DNA of 62,861 bases. Source: UKL13-2 sp947085425. Its GTDB lineage: Bacteria > Pseudomonadota > Gammaproteobacteria > Burkholderiales > Usitatibacteraceae. Position numbers and translations under genes: made by a program. Shown one piece after another: positions 32,961 to 41,622 of the stretch. The DNA lies in contig CAMTWK010000009.1 of assembly GCA_947085425.1 (NCBI GenBank), positions 1 through 62,861 of the forward strand, given 5' to 3'. The notes under the pieces are model-generated. The model did not search any database, had not been told where the DNA came from, and saw only the letters and a program-made list of their open reading frames with translations. Numbering within the stretch: the first letter of the stretch is position 1; every line of letters begins with the position of its first letter.

Positions 32961-33254
32961 ATGGATGTCGTTTTTATCCTGAAGATTTTTAAGGCATTGG
33001 TCGAGGTCGCCGGATTGGCGATGGTCGGCCAGGGCATTGTCGCGATTTTTTCCGGAAACAAACGCGATCAAAATTTTATTTACGTCATTTTCAAAATTGT
33101 CGCCAGCCCCGTCACCAAGTTTGCGCGGGTGGTATCGCCACGTTTTGTGCCGGACCGGCATATTCCGTTTGTTGCCTTTGGATTGGTCCTATGGGCGTGG
33201 GTCGTGGTCATTATCGGTATTGCCTATGTCCAGTCGGGCGTAGGCGTAAAGTGA
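32961..33254 (+). CDS. Small conserved inner membrane protein
   Basis: A 97-residue protein with two hydrophobic stretches, about 5-28 (FILKIFKALVEVAGLAMVGQGIVA) and 68-92 (IPFVAFGLVLWAWVVVIIGIAY). Between them is KRDQNFIYVIFKIVASPVTK and a short basic VVSPRFVPDRH, a pattern I associate with unnamed betaproteobacterial membrane proteins that resemble YggT in size. No function can be given. ATG 32961 comes right after the terminator T-run and has a GGGG-rich possible ribosome-binding site (32947-32951). Confidence 0.6.
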   Translation: MDVVFILKIFKALVEVAGLAMVGQGIVAIFSGNKRDQNFIYVIFKIVASPVTKFARVVSPRFVPDRHIPFVAFGLVLWAWVVVIIGIAYVQSGVGVK

Positions 33255-33295
33255 AGCGGGGCGCATTTGCCGGGTGACAGTGCGATAATTTCGCC

Positions 33296-34396
33296 ATGAC
33301 CATTCTGTTCCGTTACATTGCAAAAGAAATTGCCGTTGCCACGGCATTTTTGCTGTTTGCCCTGCTGGCCCTGTTCGCCTTGTTTGATTTGATCAGGGAG
33401 TTGGGTGAAGTCGGCAAGGTAAATTACGGCCTGGCTTCGGCTTTGTACTATGTGACCCTTTCGCAGCCGGCACATGTGGTGGTTATTTTCCCCGTGGCCG
33501 CCTTATTGGGAACGCTCTATGCCGTGTCCCGATTGTCATCGCAGTCCGAGTTGACGGTGATGCGCGCGTCTGGATTGTCACTTTTTAAATTGGCTGCGCT
33601 GGCGGCGGCAGTTGGCGTGGTGTTTTCGATCATTATTTTTGCGTTTGGAGAGTTTGTTGCCCCGGCGGCCGAGGACGCGGCAAAAAAAACCCGGTTGGCG
33701 GCCACCACTAATTTGGTCGCGAGTAAATTCCGCTCCGGATTTTGGGTCAAGGACGAGCGCTCATTTGTCAATATCCAGAACGTAACCCTGGAAAATGAGC
33801 TTGTGAACTTGCGGATTTTTGAGTTTGACGAGGCGCTGAGTCTCAAGTCAATCCGGGTTGCGGAACGCGGTAAATACATTGAGAAGAATAGCTGGTCGCT
33901 ACGAAACGTTGAGGTGACGACGTTTGAAGGCGGCAAAGGCAGCGGCAAGGCCCGCATTGTGAAATTACCTTCGCTCGCATGGACATCGGCCATGACGCCG
34001 GAATTGTTATCCGTCCTGCGTGTAAAGCCGCAAGAAATGTCGATTGGAAATTTGAACGCGTTTATTGACCACTTGCGGGAAAATAAACAAAACAGCACAC
34101 GTTATGAAGTTGCGCTTTGGGGGAAAATTTTCCAGCCGGTTGCGGTCATCGTGATGATGTTGCTGGCGATTCCGTTTGCAATTCAATCTTCCCGCGCCGG
34201 TGGCGTTGGCGCAAAGTTGGTACTGGGCACGATGATCGGCATCGGCGCGTATTTCCTTGATCAAATGATCGGCCACCTGACAGTCTTGAACGAGTGGCCT
34301 GCTTTTATCGGCGCCTCTTTGCCCTTGTTGGCATTTCTTGCCGTCGCCATTTTGCTGCTGGTAAAAAAGGAATATCCACAACCCTGGTCAACCTGA
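33296..34396 (+). CDS. lptG: LPS export permease LptG
   Basis: Inner membrane permease of the Lpt machine, which with LptF and the ATPase LptB extracts lipopolysaccharide from the inner membrane. The 366-residue protein has transmembrane helices near 10-35, 57-80, 95-120, then a periplasmic beta-jellyroll (about 135-265) and three more helices near 280-300, 305-325 and 335-355. SQSELTVMRASGLS is the coupling-helix region that meets LptB, and the C-terminal half starts RYEVALWGKIFQPVAVIVMM. LptF is not in the neighbourhood, which is unusual since lptFG are normally adjacent. Confidence 0.9.
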   Translation: MTILFRYIAKEIAVATAFLLFALLALFALFDLIRELGEVGKVNYGLASALYYVTLSQPAHVVVIFPVAALLGTLYAVSRLSSQSELTVMRASGLSLFKLAALAAAVGVVFSIIIFAFGEFVAPAAEDAAKKTRLAATTNLVASKFRSGFWVKDERSFVNIQNVTLENELVNLRIFEFDEALSLKSIRVAERGKYIEKNSWSLRNVEVTTFEGGKGSGKARIVKLPSLAWTSAMTPELLSVLRVKPQEMSIGNLNAFIDHLRENKQNSTRYEVALWGKIFQPVAVIVMMLLAIPFAIQSSRAGGVGAKLVLGTMIGIGAYFLDQMIGHLTVLNEWPAFIGASLPLLAFLAVAILLLVKKEYPQPWST

Positions 34397-34402
34397 AAAG
34401 AG

Positions 34403-34963
34403 TTATTTTTTGCCAGGTGGCGGCGCGTCTATAAGCTGCGTTCCCGCGAGGCGATCATGCAGAAATTGACGACTGCCATCAAAGCGGGCGTATAACAAGG
34501 TTGTGATCAGCGGTAAAAAAAACCACATTGAAATGACCGGACTCATCCGCCCCGGGAAAAATAGCAACAAGCTGCCTATTGCTGCGGGCACAAAAAATAT
34601 TGCCGAAAAAATGAATCGCAGCAGCGCTCTTGGCCAGGATAGCGTTTGGTTGAATTGATCGACCACACAAAATCGCCAGGTCTTCATCGCCAAAGTCTGG
34701 CCGTTTTTTTGCCATTGCCAGACAAAATATGTGGCAGTGATGCCAAGTATGTAAATTTGAAAAAAAATCTGCCCCATCCCGGCAAACGATTTGCCGGCCA
34801 AACCTGCAAAAGGGAAGCTGACAATCAGCAACAGCGCAATCAGCAACAGTCCTTCGTATGGAATCGCCGCGATTCGTCGCCCGATGCTGGGGATGGTTGG
34901 CTGTCCGGCCAATAATGTTGAATTTTCCGCATCAGCGGAGGGTACAGGCGGCTCGATTACCAC
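34403..34963 (-). CDS. RDD family membrane protein
   Basis: 186-residue protein with an RDD domain: GRRIAAIPYEGLLLIALLLI (first helix), QIYILGITATYFVWQWQKNGQTLAMKTWRF and ALLRFIFSAIFFVPAAIG, ending QFLHDRLAGTQLI. The first Asp that gives the family its name is replaced by Glu (YEGLLL), the last motif HDRLAGT is intact. Start is GTG 34963. It is the fourth gene of an operon sigma factor-DUF3619-DUF3106-RDD, an order recurrent in Betaproteobacteria. Function unknown, probably envelope related. Convergent with lptG, 6 bp apart. Confidence 0.85.
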   Translation of the reverse strand: MVIEPPVPSADAENSTLLAGQPTIPSIGRRIAAIPYEGLLLIALLLIVSFPFAGLAGKSFAGMGQIFFQIYILGITATYFVWQWQKNGQTLAMKTWRFCVVDQFNQTLSWPRALLRFIFSAIFFVPAAIGSLLLFFPGRMSPVISMWFFLPLITTLLYARFDGSRQFLHDRLAGTQLIDAPPPGKK

Positions 34964-34966
34964 GCG

Positions 34967-35488
34967 TTATTTTGCCGATGGTGGTGTCGGAACCGTTGAC
35001 GGGGCCGGCGTTACAATTGCATCGGACGATTGCTTTGTAGTTTTGTCCGCACTCTTTTCTTGCAGCCAACGCGCTTTCAGTTCTTGTTGGCGTGCCGGCG
35101 GCAGGCTGCTTAGCGACTGGTATTTGTCACGTGCAGCTGTTCGCTGCGCCGGAGTGAGTGCCGACCAGCTTTGTAACCGTTCTTTAAAACGTTCCTGCTC
35201 AACAGGCGATAGTTTCGGATATTCCTTGGCCGCGCCAAGCAATTTGCGTTGCTGGTGACCGGGCATTTTCGACCATTCTGACTCAAGCGGTGCCAATATT
35301 GCTTGCTCCGCTACGGGCACTTTTTTCCAGGCGATAGAAGGGGATGATCTTTTTACAGGTGCCGACTTGGTTTCTGCCGGTTGCGCATCCGCTGCTGCCC
35401 AAACCTCATTGACAGACAAGGCTGGTGCCCCAAAAACAAAAAGGCTCGCGACAATCGCGAACCTTGGTAATTGGGATTTATTCATCAT
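34967..35488 (-). CDS. DUF3106 family exported protein
   Basis: 173 residues with a Sec signal peptide (MNKSQLPRFAIVASLFVFGAPALS, then AxA-type cleavage near VWAAADA). The mature part has the DUF3106 repeats of W-x-x-L-x-P-x-(E/Q)-R motifs (WSKMPGHQQRKLLGAAKEYP, LSPVEQERFKERLQSWSALT, PAQRTAARDKYQSLSSLPPA) and a Thr/Pro-rich tail. Such proteins may be periplasmic sensors related to the CpxP-like fold; this is inference. Three bases separate its stop from the RDD start codon. Confidence 0.87.
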   Translation of the reverse strand: MMNKSQLPRFAIVASLFVFGAPALSVNEVWAAADAQPAETKSAPVKRSSPSIAWKKVPVAEQAILAPLESEWSKMPGHQQRKLLGAAKEYPKLSPVEQERFKERLQSWSALTPAQRTAARDKYQSLSSLPPARQQELKARWLQEKSADKTTKQSSDAIVTPAPSTVPTPPSAK

Positions 35489-35558
35489 ATATGGGCAGTC
35501 GTTTACGAAGGGAGCGTGAGTCGTTGCATCAAATTGCCATCGGCATTTATAAGCAATG

Positions 35559-35948
35559 CTACTGTGAGTCTTGCTTTTCCTTCACCCAAGTTGCGAAATC
35601 TTTATCTAAAAAGGCATCGATTGGTAGCTCACTGGTTAATAGTTTGGCGTCCAGCATGCCCGATTCGTCATAAAGGTCGTCCGTGGCTTGTGGTTGTAAA
35701 AGCAGTGTGACTATGACCACAAGTGCTGTCAAAAGGGGCAGCCAAAACAAGGGCTTACTGACCAAAAAACTCGGCTCCAAGAATCGACCTGATACGCTTG
35801 CCAGCCCCAAAATCCACACAGGCTCTCTATGCAGGGTCATCGCTTTTTGGCGGGCAGCACAGAGACGGGCCAGTTTGGCACTGTCAATATCGGCCAATCC
35901 GCCATCAAGGTGGCGGGCGACTGTTATGGAAAAATCCTTTTCGTTCAT
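35559..35948 (-). CDS. DUF3619 family protein
   Basis: 129 residues from ATG 35948 (MNEKDFSITVARHLDGGLAD). An N-terminal soluble helical part (IDSAKLARLCAARQKAM) is followed by one transmembrane helix (about 65-85, LPLLTALVVIVTLLL) and a periplasmic tail with LLTSELPIDAFLDKDFATWV. This shape and the position right after an ECF sigma gene suggest an anti-sigma-like role, which is inference. Gap to the sigma factor gene is 44 bp. Confidence 0.85.
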   Translation of the reverse strand: MNEKDFSITVARHLDGGLADIDSAKLARLCAARQKAMTLHREPVWILGLASVSGRFLEPSFLVSKPLFWLPLLTALVVIVTLLLQPQATDDLYDESGMLDAKLLTSELPIDAFLDKDFATWVKEKQDSQ

Positions 35949-35992
35949 GAGGTTAGCTTGGTTTGGGTGTTGCAAAATTTAGTTGGCTTGAA

Positions 35993-36547
35993 TCACACAT
36001 CCAGCGTGATGCCCTGACTTCTGAGTGACGTGGATAGTGCTTTGACGGCCCGGGAGCAATGTGTTTTGACGCTTCCCTCCGAGCAGCCCATCACTTCGGC
36101 GGTTTCCGCCACGTCGAATTCCTCCCAGTAACGCAGCATAAAAGCTTCGCGTTGACGCATCGGCAGATTTTCTACGGCACTTTCGATGATTTTTAGCACC
36201 TGGGCCTGTTCAAGTTGGTCGACCGGTGAAATTGGCACGTTGCTGTGCTGTTCGACGGCCAAACTTTCGAGAATATCGAACTCGTCATCATTGTCTTTAG
36301 AGCCGAACGACGAAAAAAGTGTGGTCCAGGTTGAACGAACCTTGCTGCGGCGGAACCAGTCACGAATATTGTTTTGTAAGATGCGCTGAAACAACATCGG
36401 CAGTTCTTCCGGCGGTCGACCCGAGTATTTTTCGGCGAGTTTCATCATTGAATCCTGCACTATATCCAGTGCGGAATCGTCTCCCTTCACAGCAAAAACG
36501 GCTTGCTTAAAAGCGCGACGCTCAACGGAAGCCAGAAAATCGGACAA
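35993..36547 (-). CDS. ECF-type RNA polymerase sigma factor
   Basis: 184-residue sigma-70 family protein. Region 2 covers about 8-75 (FAVKGDDSALDIVQDSMMKL, LFQRILQNNIRDWFRRSKVR) and region 4 about 125-175 (LPMRQREAFMLRYWEEFDVA, then AETAEVMGCSEGSVKTHCSRAVKAL helix-turn-helix). Region 3 is absent, as in ECF factors. First gene of the DUF3619/DUF3106/RDD operon and divergent from ilvB. Expected to direct an envelope-related set; the regulon is not visible. Confidence 0.9.
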   Translation of the reverse strand: MSDFLASVERRAFKQAVFAVKGDDSALDIVQDSMMKLAEKYSGRPPEELPMLFQRILQNNIRDWFRRSKVRSTWTTLFSSFGSKDNDDEFDILESLAVEQHSNVPISPVDQLEQAQVLKIIESAVENLPMRQREAFMLRYWEEFDVAETAEVMGCSEGSVKTHCSRAVKALSTSLRSQGITLDV

Positions 36548-36679
36548 TTGTTGCCGTGATGCCAGGATGAACCTCTTTAATTAATCTGAAATACACAAAA
36601 GGATGGCGACCCTGATCAAGTCGAACAGGTATTTTTACGAAGTCTAACAAGAATAGCGGTGGTCGGCGCATTCGAATGC

Positions 36680-36707
36680 TTGACGGGTTCTGTAAGTATG
36701 GTAAGGT
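36680..36707 (+). promoter_or_regulatory. Possible ilvB promoter
   Basis: TTGACG (36680-36685) and TAAGGT (36702-36707) with 16-bp spacing, about 230 bp upstream of the ilvB start. The rest of the 392-bp gap 36548-36939 shows no RNA element; I looked for an ilv-type leader peptide with Val/Leu/Ile codon runs and found none. Confidence 0.4.
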
Positions 36708-36939
36708 ATCGTTTTGCAGTGCAGCATGACGCGGGCGATCCTCGGTCATATTGCGACAAACCGGCTCACGCGCCTATTTTCAGCAAATCCAGCGACGTCA
36801 CGCGCAGCATTGCCTACCCCTCCGACGTATCGTGTGAGCCCAGGTTTTCAATTTGTGTGTTGGTTACCTGTCCTGAAGGATTGATTGGTCAGGTATCAAC
36901 CCACGTCAGTTTTACTCGATTCCCCCTGCGGTGAAAAAT

Positions 36940-38691
36940 ATGAAACTCTCAGATGCGCCACAATCCCAAACCAGCCAACAGTCGCAATTGCTGACGGGGG
37001 CGGAAATTGTTTGTCACGCGATGAAGGCCGAAGGCGTCGAATTCGTGTTTGGTTATCCCGGCGGTGCGGTGCTGGTTATTTACGACGAAATTCACAAACA
37101 GAAAAATTTTGAACATGTGCTGGTCAGGCATGAGCAAGCAGCGGTTCACGCGGCCGACGCCTATTCGCGCGCAACCGGTCGTCCAGGCGTTGCATTGGTC
37201 ACGTCCGGCCCGGGCGTGACCAATGCGGTCACCGGTATTGCCACTGCATATATGGACTCCATCCCAATGGTGATCATCACCGGGCAAGTGCCGACCTATG
37301 CCATTGGCCAAGATGCCTTTCAAGAGTGCGACACGGTTGGTATTACCCGTCCCTGTGTAAAGCATAATTTTTTAGTCAAGGATGTGGGTGACTTGGCGGC
37401 GACCATTAAAAAAGCTTTTTTTATCGCCACAACGGGACGCCCAGGACCGGTGGTGGTGGATATTCCCAAAGACGTGTCCATGGCGAAAGCGCCGTTTCAC
37501 TATCCACAGTCGGTCGATATGCGCTCTTATCGGCCAATCACCAAGGGTCATACCGGCCAGATCAAAAAGGCCATGCAAATGTTGCTGTCGGCAGAACGAC
37601 CAATGGTCTATGTCGGTGGCGGCGCAATTCTCGGCAATGCCTCCAATGAGGTCACCGAATTAATCCGGTTGTTGGGTTATCCATGCACCAATACCTTGAT
37701 GGGTCTGGGCAGTTTCCCGGCATCCGACCAACAGTTTCTTGGCATGCTGGGCATGCATGGCACCGTCGAAGCCAATATGGCGATGCAAAATTGCGACGTG
37801 CTGTTGGCGGTGGGGGCACGGTTTGATGACCGCGTGATTGGTAATCCGGAGCATTTCAACGCCGGTAATCCGACCCGCAAAATCATTCATATCGATATTG
37901 ACCCGTCGTCAATCTCCAAGCGGGTCAAGGTTGATGTGCCGATCGTTGGCAATATCAAAGATGTATTGGTTGATTTGTTATCGCAAATTAAGGGTGCCGA
38001 ACAAAAACCCAATGCCATCACCAACTGGTGGCAGCAAATTCAGACGTGGCGTGGCACCAACTGTTTGAATTACAAGTTTTCGGAAACGATTATCAAACCG
38101 CAATACGTGGTGCAAAAACTTTGGGAAGTGACCAAGGGCGACGCGTATGTCACCTCGGACGTGGGGCAACATCAAATGTGGGCGGCGCAATATTATGGTT
38201 TTGACAAGCCGCGCCGCTGGATCAACTCCGGTGGCCTGGGCACCATGGGCGTGGGACTACCCTATGCGATGGGTTGTAAATTCGCATTCCCGGATGCGGA
38301 CGTCGCCTGTATTACCGGCGAAGGTTCGATTCAAATGAATATTCAAGAACTGTCGACCTGCAAACAATATGATTTGCCAATCAAGGTTATTCTGTTGAAT
38401 AACCGTTACCTTGGCATGGTCCGGCAATGGCAGGATTTTTTCCATGGGAATCGACACGCCGCCAGTTATATGGATGCACTTCCCGATTTCGTAAAACTTG
38501 CCGAAGCCTATGGGCACGTCGGCATGAAAATTGACAAGCCGGGTGATGTGGAGGGTGCTCTGAAGGAGGCGTTTGCCTTGAAAAAACGTTTGGTGTTTAT
38601 GGATTTTCAAACCGATCAAAAGGAAAACGTTTTTCCGATGGTGCCCGGCGGCAAGGGCATTTCGGAAATGATTCTCGCCGAGGATCTTTAA
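36940..38691 (+). CDS. ilvB: Acetolactate synthase large subunit
   Basis: Thiamine-diphosphate enzyme that makes 2-acetolactate or 2-aceto-2-hydroxybutyrate, the first common step in Val, Leu and Ile synthesis. 583 residues from ATG 36940 (GTG 36931 adds three). Features: GAEIVCHAMKAEGVEFVFGY PGG start, catalytic Glu in VRHEQAAVHAADAYSRATG, FAD-binding middle domain, and the ThDP/Mg motif GEGSIQMNIQELSTCKQYDL with NNRYLGMVRQWQ. The FAD domain makes it a biosynthetic AHAS rather than a catabolic AlsS. Followed by ilvH and ilvC in order. Confidence 0.94.
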   Translation: MKLSDAPQSQTSQQSQLLTGAEIVCHAMKAEGVEFVFGYPGGAVLVIYDEIHKQKNFEHVLVRHEQAAVHAADAYSRATGRPGVALVTSGPGVTNAVTGIATAYMDSIPMVIITGQVPTYAIGQDAFQECDTVGITRPCVKHNFLVKDVGDLAATIKKAFFIATTGRPGPVVVDIPKDVSMAKAPFHYPQSVDMRSYRPITKGHTGQIKKAMQMLLSAERPMVYVGGGAILGNASNEVTELIRLLGYPCTNTLMGLGSFPASDQQFLGMLGMHGTVEANMAMQNCDVLLAVGARFDDRVIGNPEHFNAGNPTRKIIHIDIDPSSISKRVKVDVPIVGNIKDVLVDLLSQIKGAEQKPNAITNWWQQIQTWRGTNCLNYKFSETIIKPQYVVQKLWEVTKGDAYVTSDVGQHQMWAAQYYGFDKPRRWINSGGLGTMGVGLPYAMGCKFAFPDADVACITGEGSIQMNIQELSTCKQYDLPIKVILLNNRYLGMVRQWQDFFHGNRHAASYMDALPDFVKLAEAYGHVGMKIDKPGDVEGALKEAFALKKRLVFMDFQTDQKENVFPMVPGGKGISEMILAEDL

Positions 38692-38762
38692 GCTGATATT
38701 AGTGGTACAAAACTCAGCGGCTCAAGCATCGTCATACAAATCAAGAAACCAAAGAAAAAATA

Positions 38763-39260
38763 ATGCGGCATATTCTCTCCTTATTACTAGAAAACGAAGC
38801 CGGTGCGTTATCGCGTGTTGCCGGTTTATTTTCGGCGCGCGGTTATAACATTGAGTCACTGACGGTTGCGCCGACTGAAGATCCGACTTTGTCGCGCATG
38901 ACCATTGTTACCACCGGCTCGGACGATGTCATCGAACAGATTACCAAACAGTTGAACAAACTGGTCGATGTCGTAAAAGTTGTCGATTTAAACGAGGGTA
39001 AACACGTCGAACGTGAGTTGATGCTGGTAAAGGTTCGCGCCTTGGGCAAGGATCGCGAGGAGTTGAAACGTAATGCGGATATTTTTCGCGCGCGGGTCAT
39101 TGATGTGACCGAAAAGACCTTTGTCATTGAACTCACCGGCACGGGCGACAAGCTTGATGCGTTTTTGGAGGCAATCGATCGTGCCTTGATTCTCGAGGCG
39201 GTTCGCACCGGGGCGTGCGGATTGGGCCGCGGCGAGTGGATCGTGAAGGCGGCGACTTAG
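38763..39260 (+). CDS. ilvH: Acetolactate synthase small subunit
   Basis: Regulatory subunit that stimulates IlvB and carries valine feedback inhibition. 165 residues; N-terminal ACT domain (MRHILSLLLENEAGALSRVA, GLFSARGYNIESLTVAPTED) and a C-terminal ALS small-subunit domain (ELMLVKVRALGKDREELKRN). The glycine and asparagine residues of the valine site in NEAGALSRVAGLF are kept, so feedback control is expected. 71 bp after ilvB. Confidence 0.94.
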   Translation: MRHILSLLLENEAGALSRVAGLFSARGYNIESLTVAPTEDPTLSRMTIVTTGSDDVIEQITKQLNKLVDVVKVVDLNEGKHVERELMLVKVRALGKDREELKRNADIFRARVIDVTEKTFVIELTGTGDKLDAFLEAIDRALILEAVRTGACGLGRGEWIVKAAT

Positions 39261-39367
39261 AAAATATATCAATAACGGTTTGGTCGGACCCGGAATATCG
39301 CCCTGACCAAACCTGATCACAAATTTCGTTTAATTAGTATTCAACACCGGTAAAAAAGGAACCTGAC

Positions 39368-40384
39368 ATGAAAGTGTATTACGACAAAGATTGTGACCTC
39401 TCGCTCATCAAGGGCAAAAAAGTCACCATATTGGGATATGGGTCGCAAGGCCACGCCCACGCGCAAAACCTGAGTGAGTCCGGCGTAAAAGTAACCGTTG
39501 GCCTGCGTAAAGGTGGTGCATCCTGGGACAAGGTCAAAAAAGCCGGCTTAAAAGTTGCCGAAGTTGCCGACGCGGTCAAAACAGCGGACGTGGTGATGAT
39601 GTTGCTGCCGGATGAAAATATCGGTGACGTGTATAAAAACGACGTGCACGCCAATATTAAAAAAGGCGCGGCACTGGCGTTTGCGCATGGATTTAATGTT
39701 CATTACGGCGTGGTGGAGCCGCGCGCTGATCTGGATGTGATCATGATCGCGCCAAAAGGTCCGGGCCATCTGGTGCGTTCAACCTATGTTGCCGGTGGTG
39801 GTGTGCCCGCACTGGTCGCCGTTCACAAAGATAACTCCGGCAAAGCCAAACATTTGGCACTGTCCTACGCAAAGGCAATTGGCGGCTCACGCGGCGGTGT
39901 GATTGAAACCAATTTCCGTGAAGAAACCGAGACGGATTTGTTTGGTGAGCAGGCGGTTTTATGCGGCGGCATTGTTGAGCTGATTAAGGCGGGCTACGAA
40001 ACCCTGACCGAAGCCGGGTACGCACCGGAGATGGCCTATTTCGAATGTTTGCACGAGACCAAGCTGATTGTAGATTTGATTTATGAGGGCGGCATTGCCA
40101 ACATGAATTATTCAATTTCCAACAATGCCGAGTATGGCGAGTATGTCACCGGGCCGAAGATCATTACCGCTGAAACCAAAAAGGCCATGAAACAAGCCTT
40201 GCACGATATTCAAACCGGTGAATATGCCAAATCGTTTATTTTGGAAAATAAAGCGGGCGCGCCGACGTTGAATGCACGTCGCCGTTTGTTGCGTGCGCAT
40301 CCAATTGAAGAGGTGGGTGAAAAACTACGCAGCATGATGCCCTGGATAAAAAAGAACAAGTTGGTTGATCAGACGCGCAACTAG
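39368..40384 (+). CDS. ilvC: Ketol-acid reductoisomerase
   Basis: Converts acetolactate to 2,3-dihydroxyisovalerate by Mg2+-dependent alkyl shift and NADPH reduction. Class I enzyme of 338 residues. Rossmann motif TILGYGSQGHAHAQNLSESG with the NADPH loop VGLRKGGASWDK; catalytic part with EETETDLFGEQAVLCGG, FECLHETKLIVDLIYEGG and ISNNAEYGEY. Strong upstream context: third gene of ilvBHC. Its last 37 bases are partly repeated 74 bp further on, after the stop codon. Confidence 0.96.
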   Translation: MKVYYDKDCDLSLIKGKKVTILGYGSQGHAHAQNLSESGVKVTVGLRKGGASWDKVKKAGLKVAEVADAVKTADVVMMLLPDENIGDVYKNDVHANIKKGAALAFAHGFNVHYGVVEPRADLDVIMIAPKGPGHLVRSTYVAGGGVPALVAVHKDNSGKAKHLALSYAKAIGGSRGGVIETNFREETETDLFGEQAVLCGGIVELIKAGYETLTEAGYAPEMAYFECLHETKLIVDLIYEGGIANMNYSISNNAEYGEYVTGPKIITAETKKAMKQALHDIQTGEYAKSFILENKAGAPTLNARRRLLRAHPIEEVGEKLRSMMPWIKKNKLVDQTRN

Positions 40385-40454
40385 TTCAACTCCCCGCAAC
40401 CCCTGCAAAAGTACCCCGGATCAAAAAGAACAAGTTGGTTGACTAGGCGCGTAA
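40344..40454 (+). repeat. Partial duplication of the ilvC 3' end
   Basis: 40344-40380 (inside ilvC, coding W-I-K-K-N-K-L-V-D-Q-T-R) and 40418-40454 (after the stop) share AAAAAGAACAAGTTGGTTGA and the flanking GGAT and CGCG, with only about four or five mismatches, at an offset of 74 bp. The second copy ends in an early TAG. Confidence 0.75.
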
Positions 40455-40499
40455 TGAACTCGGCGTAATGCGCCTTTGCAATCCCGGCACAAAATCAAC

Positions 40500-40531
40500 G
40501 GGCGGAGAATTTTTCTCCGCCCTTATTTTTT
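40500..40531 (+). terminator. Intrinsic terminator after ilvC
   Basis: GGGCGGAG (40500-40507) pairs perfectly with CTCCGCCC (40515-40522) around a 7-nt loop, followed by TTATTTTTT. It separates ilvBHC from psd-pssA. The 336-bp gap 40385-40720 also contains the ilvC tail duplication and the palindrome at 40597. Confidence 0.9.
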
Positions 40532-40596
40532 CACCGCGCGTTATAAAAAGTGAACCGGAAAAAATTCAAAGTGAAACGCTAATATTTACGATCTTG

Positions 40597-40616
40597 TTCA
40601 GCCATTTATGGCTGAA
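40597..40616. repeat. 20-bp perfect palindrome upstream of psd
   Basis: TTCAGCCAT-TT-ATGGCTGAA has nine-base arms around a two-base centre. There is no T-run, so it is not a typical terminator; it may be an operator or an mRNA hairpin in the psd leader. Confidence 0.5.
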
Positions 40617-40720
40617 AACGCTTGTCCTTATTGGAGGTTGATTGATTTTTGCTGTCGGTTGCAGCCCGACGGCTTCAATCCTGCGCTAAAATACCAGTCT
40701 GCTTTTTATTGGAAATTATT

Positions 40721-41575
40721 TTGTCTGATCGCTTAAGTGTTTTATTTCAATACCTGTTGCCAAAACAAGCACTCACCGCCTTTGCAGGTGTGGTTGCAAA
40801 CGCCAGCTGCGGTCATATAACCACCAGGCTGATCACTTGGTTTGTCGGGCGTTACGGCGTCAATATGGCCGAGGCTGAAAACGCCGACGTTGCCAGTTAC
40901 GCGACGTTTAATGAATTTTTTACGCGGCCACTCAAGGCAAACGCACGCCCGTTGGCCGACGCGCCATACCTCTGCCCGGTGGACGGTGCCATCAGCCAAT
41001 TTGGCGCGATTGATCGCGAGCAGATTTTTCAAGCCAAGAAGCATCACTTCACCACCGCCGCATTAGTGGGTGGCGATGCCGACCTTGCCAAGCGTTTTGA
41101 AAACGGCAGTTTTGCCACCCTGTATTTGAGTCCCAAGGATTACCATCGAATTCACATGCCTTGTGATGGTCGTTTAACCAGAATGATTTACGTCCCCGGT
41201 GCGCTCTTTTCAGTGAACCCCACCACGGCACGTGGTGTGCCCGGACTGTTCGCCCGCAATGAGCGGATTGTGTGTGTGTTTGAATCTGCGCACGGTCCGT
41301 TTGTGATGGTGTTGGTGGGCGCCACCATTGTCGGCAGCATGGCCACGGTATGGCATGGCGTGGTGAATCCACCAAGACGGCCGAATGTTCACGAGTGGTC
41401 TTATGCCGATCAAGAGATTGTGCTGAACAAAGGCGCGGAAATGGGCCGCTTCATGCTCGGTTCCACCGTGGTAATGTTATTTCCAAAAAGCACCCTCACT
41501 TTTAATGCGAATTGGGGTCCGTCAGTGGCCATTCGTATGGGGGAATCCATGGGCCAAGTGCACAACTCATGCTGA
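40721..41575 (+). CDS. psd: Phosphatidylserine decarboxylase proenzyme
   Basis: Pyruvoyl enzyme of the inner membrane that makes phosphatidylethanolamine from phosphatidylserine. The 284-residue proenzyme has the self-cleavage site LGST in GRFMLGSTVVMLF, whose Ser becomes the pyruvoyl group, plus FNEFFTRPLKANARPLA, CPVDGAISQFG and LSPKDYHRIHMPCDGRL. The TTG at 40721 is chosen because it gives the usual start (M)SDRLSVLFQYLLPK; a TTG at 40649 with GGAGG upstream is possible but would add 24 unusual residues. Adjacent to pssA, the previous enzyme of the pathway. Confidence 0.92.
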   Translation: MSDRLSVLFQYLLPKQALTAFAGVVANASCGHITTRLITWFVGRYGVNMAEAENADVASYATFNEFFTRPLKANARPLADAPYLCPVDGAISQFGAIDREQIFQAKKHHFTTAALVGGDADLAKRFENGSFATLYLSPKDYHRIHMPCDGRLTRMIYVPGALFSVNPTTARGVPGLFARNERIVCVFESAHGPFVMVLVGATIVGSMATVWHGVVNPPRRPNVHEWSYADQEIVLNKGAEMGRFMLGSTVVMLFPKSTLTFNANWGPSVAIRMGESMGQVHNSC

Positions 41576-41622
41576 TTCATGTTGTCGTCACTTTGTCGCT
41601 ACTGTTACAGTTACAATAGGAT

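Noticed and set aside
36727..36890. Possible ilv-type leader peptide upstream of ilvB
   Set aside because: A frame starting MTRAILGHIATNRL exists but has no run of Val, Leu or Ile codons and no attenuator-like hairpins.
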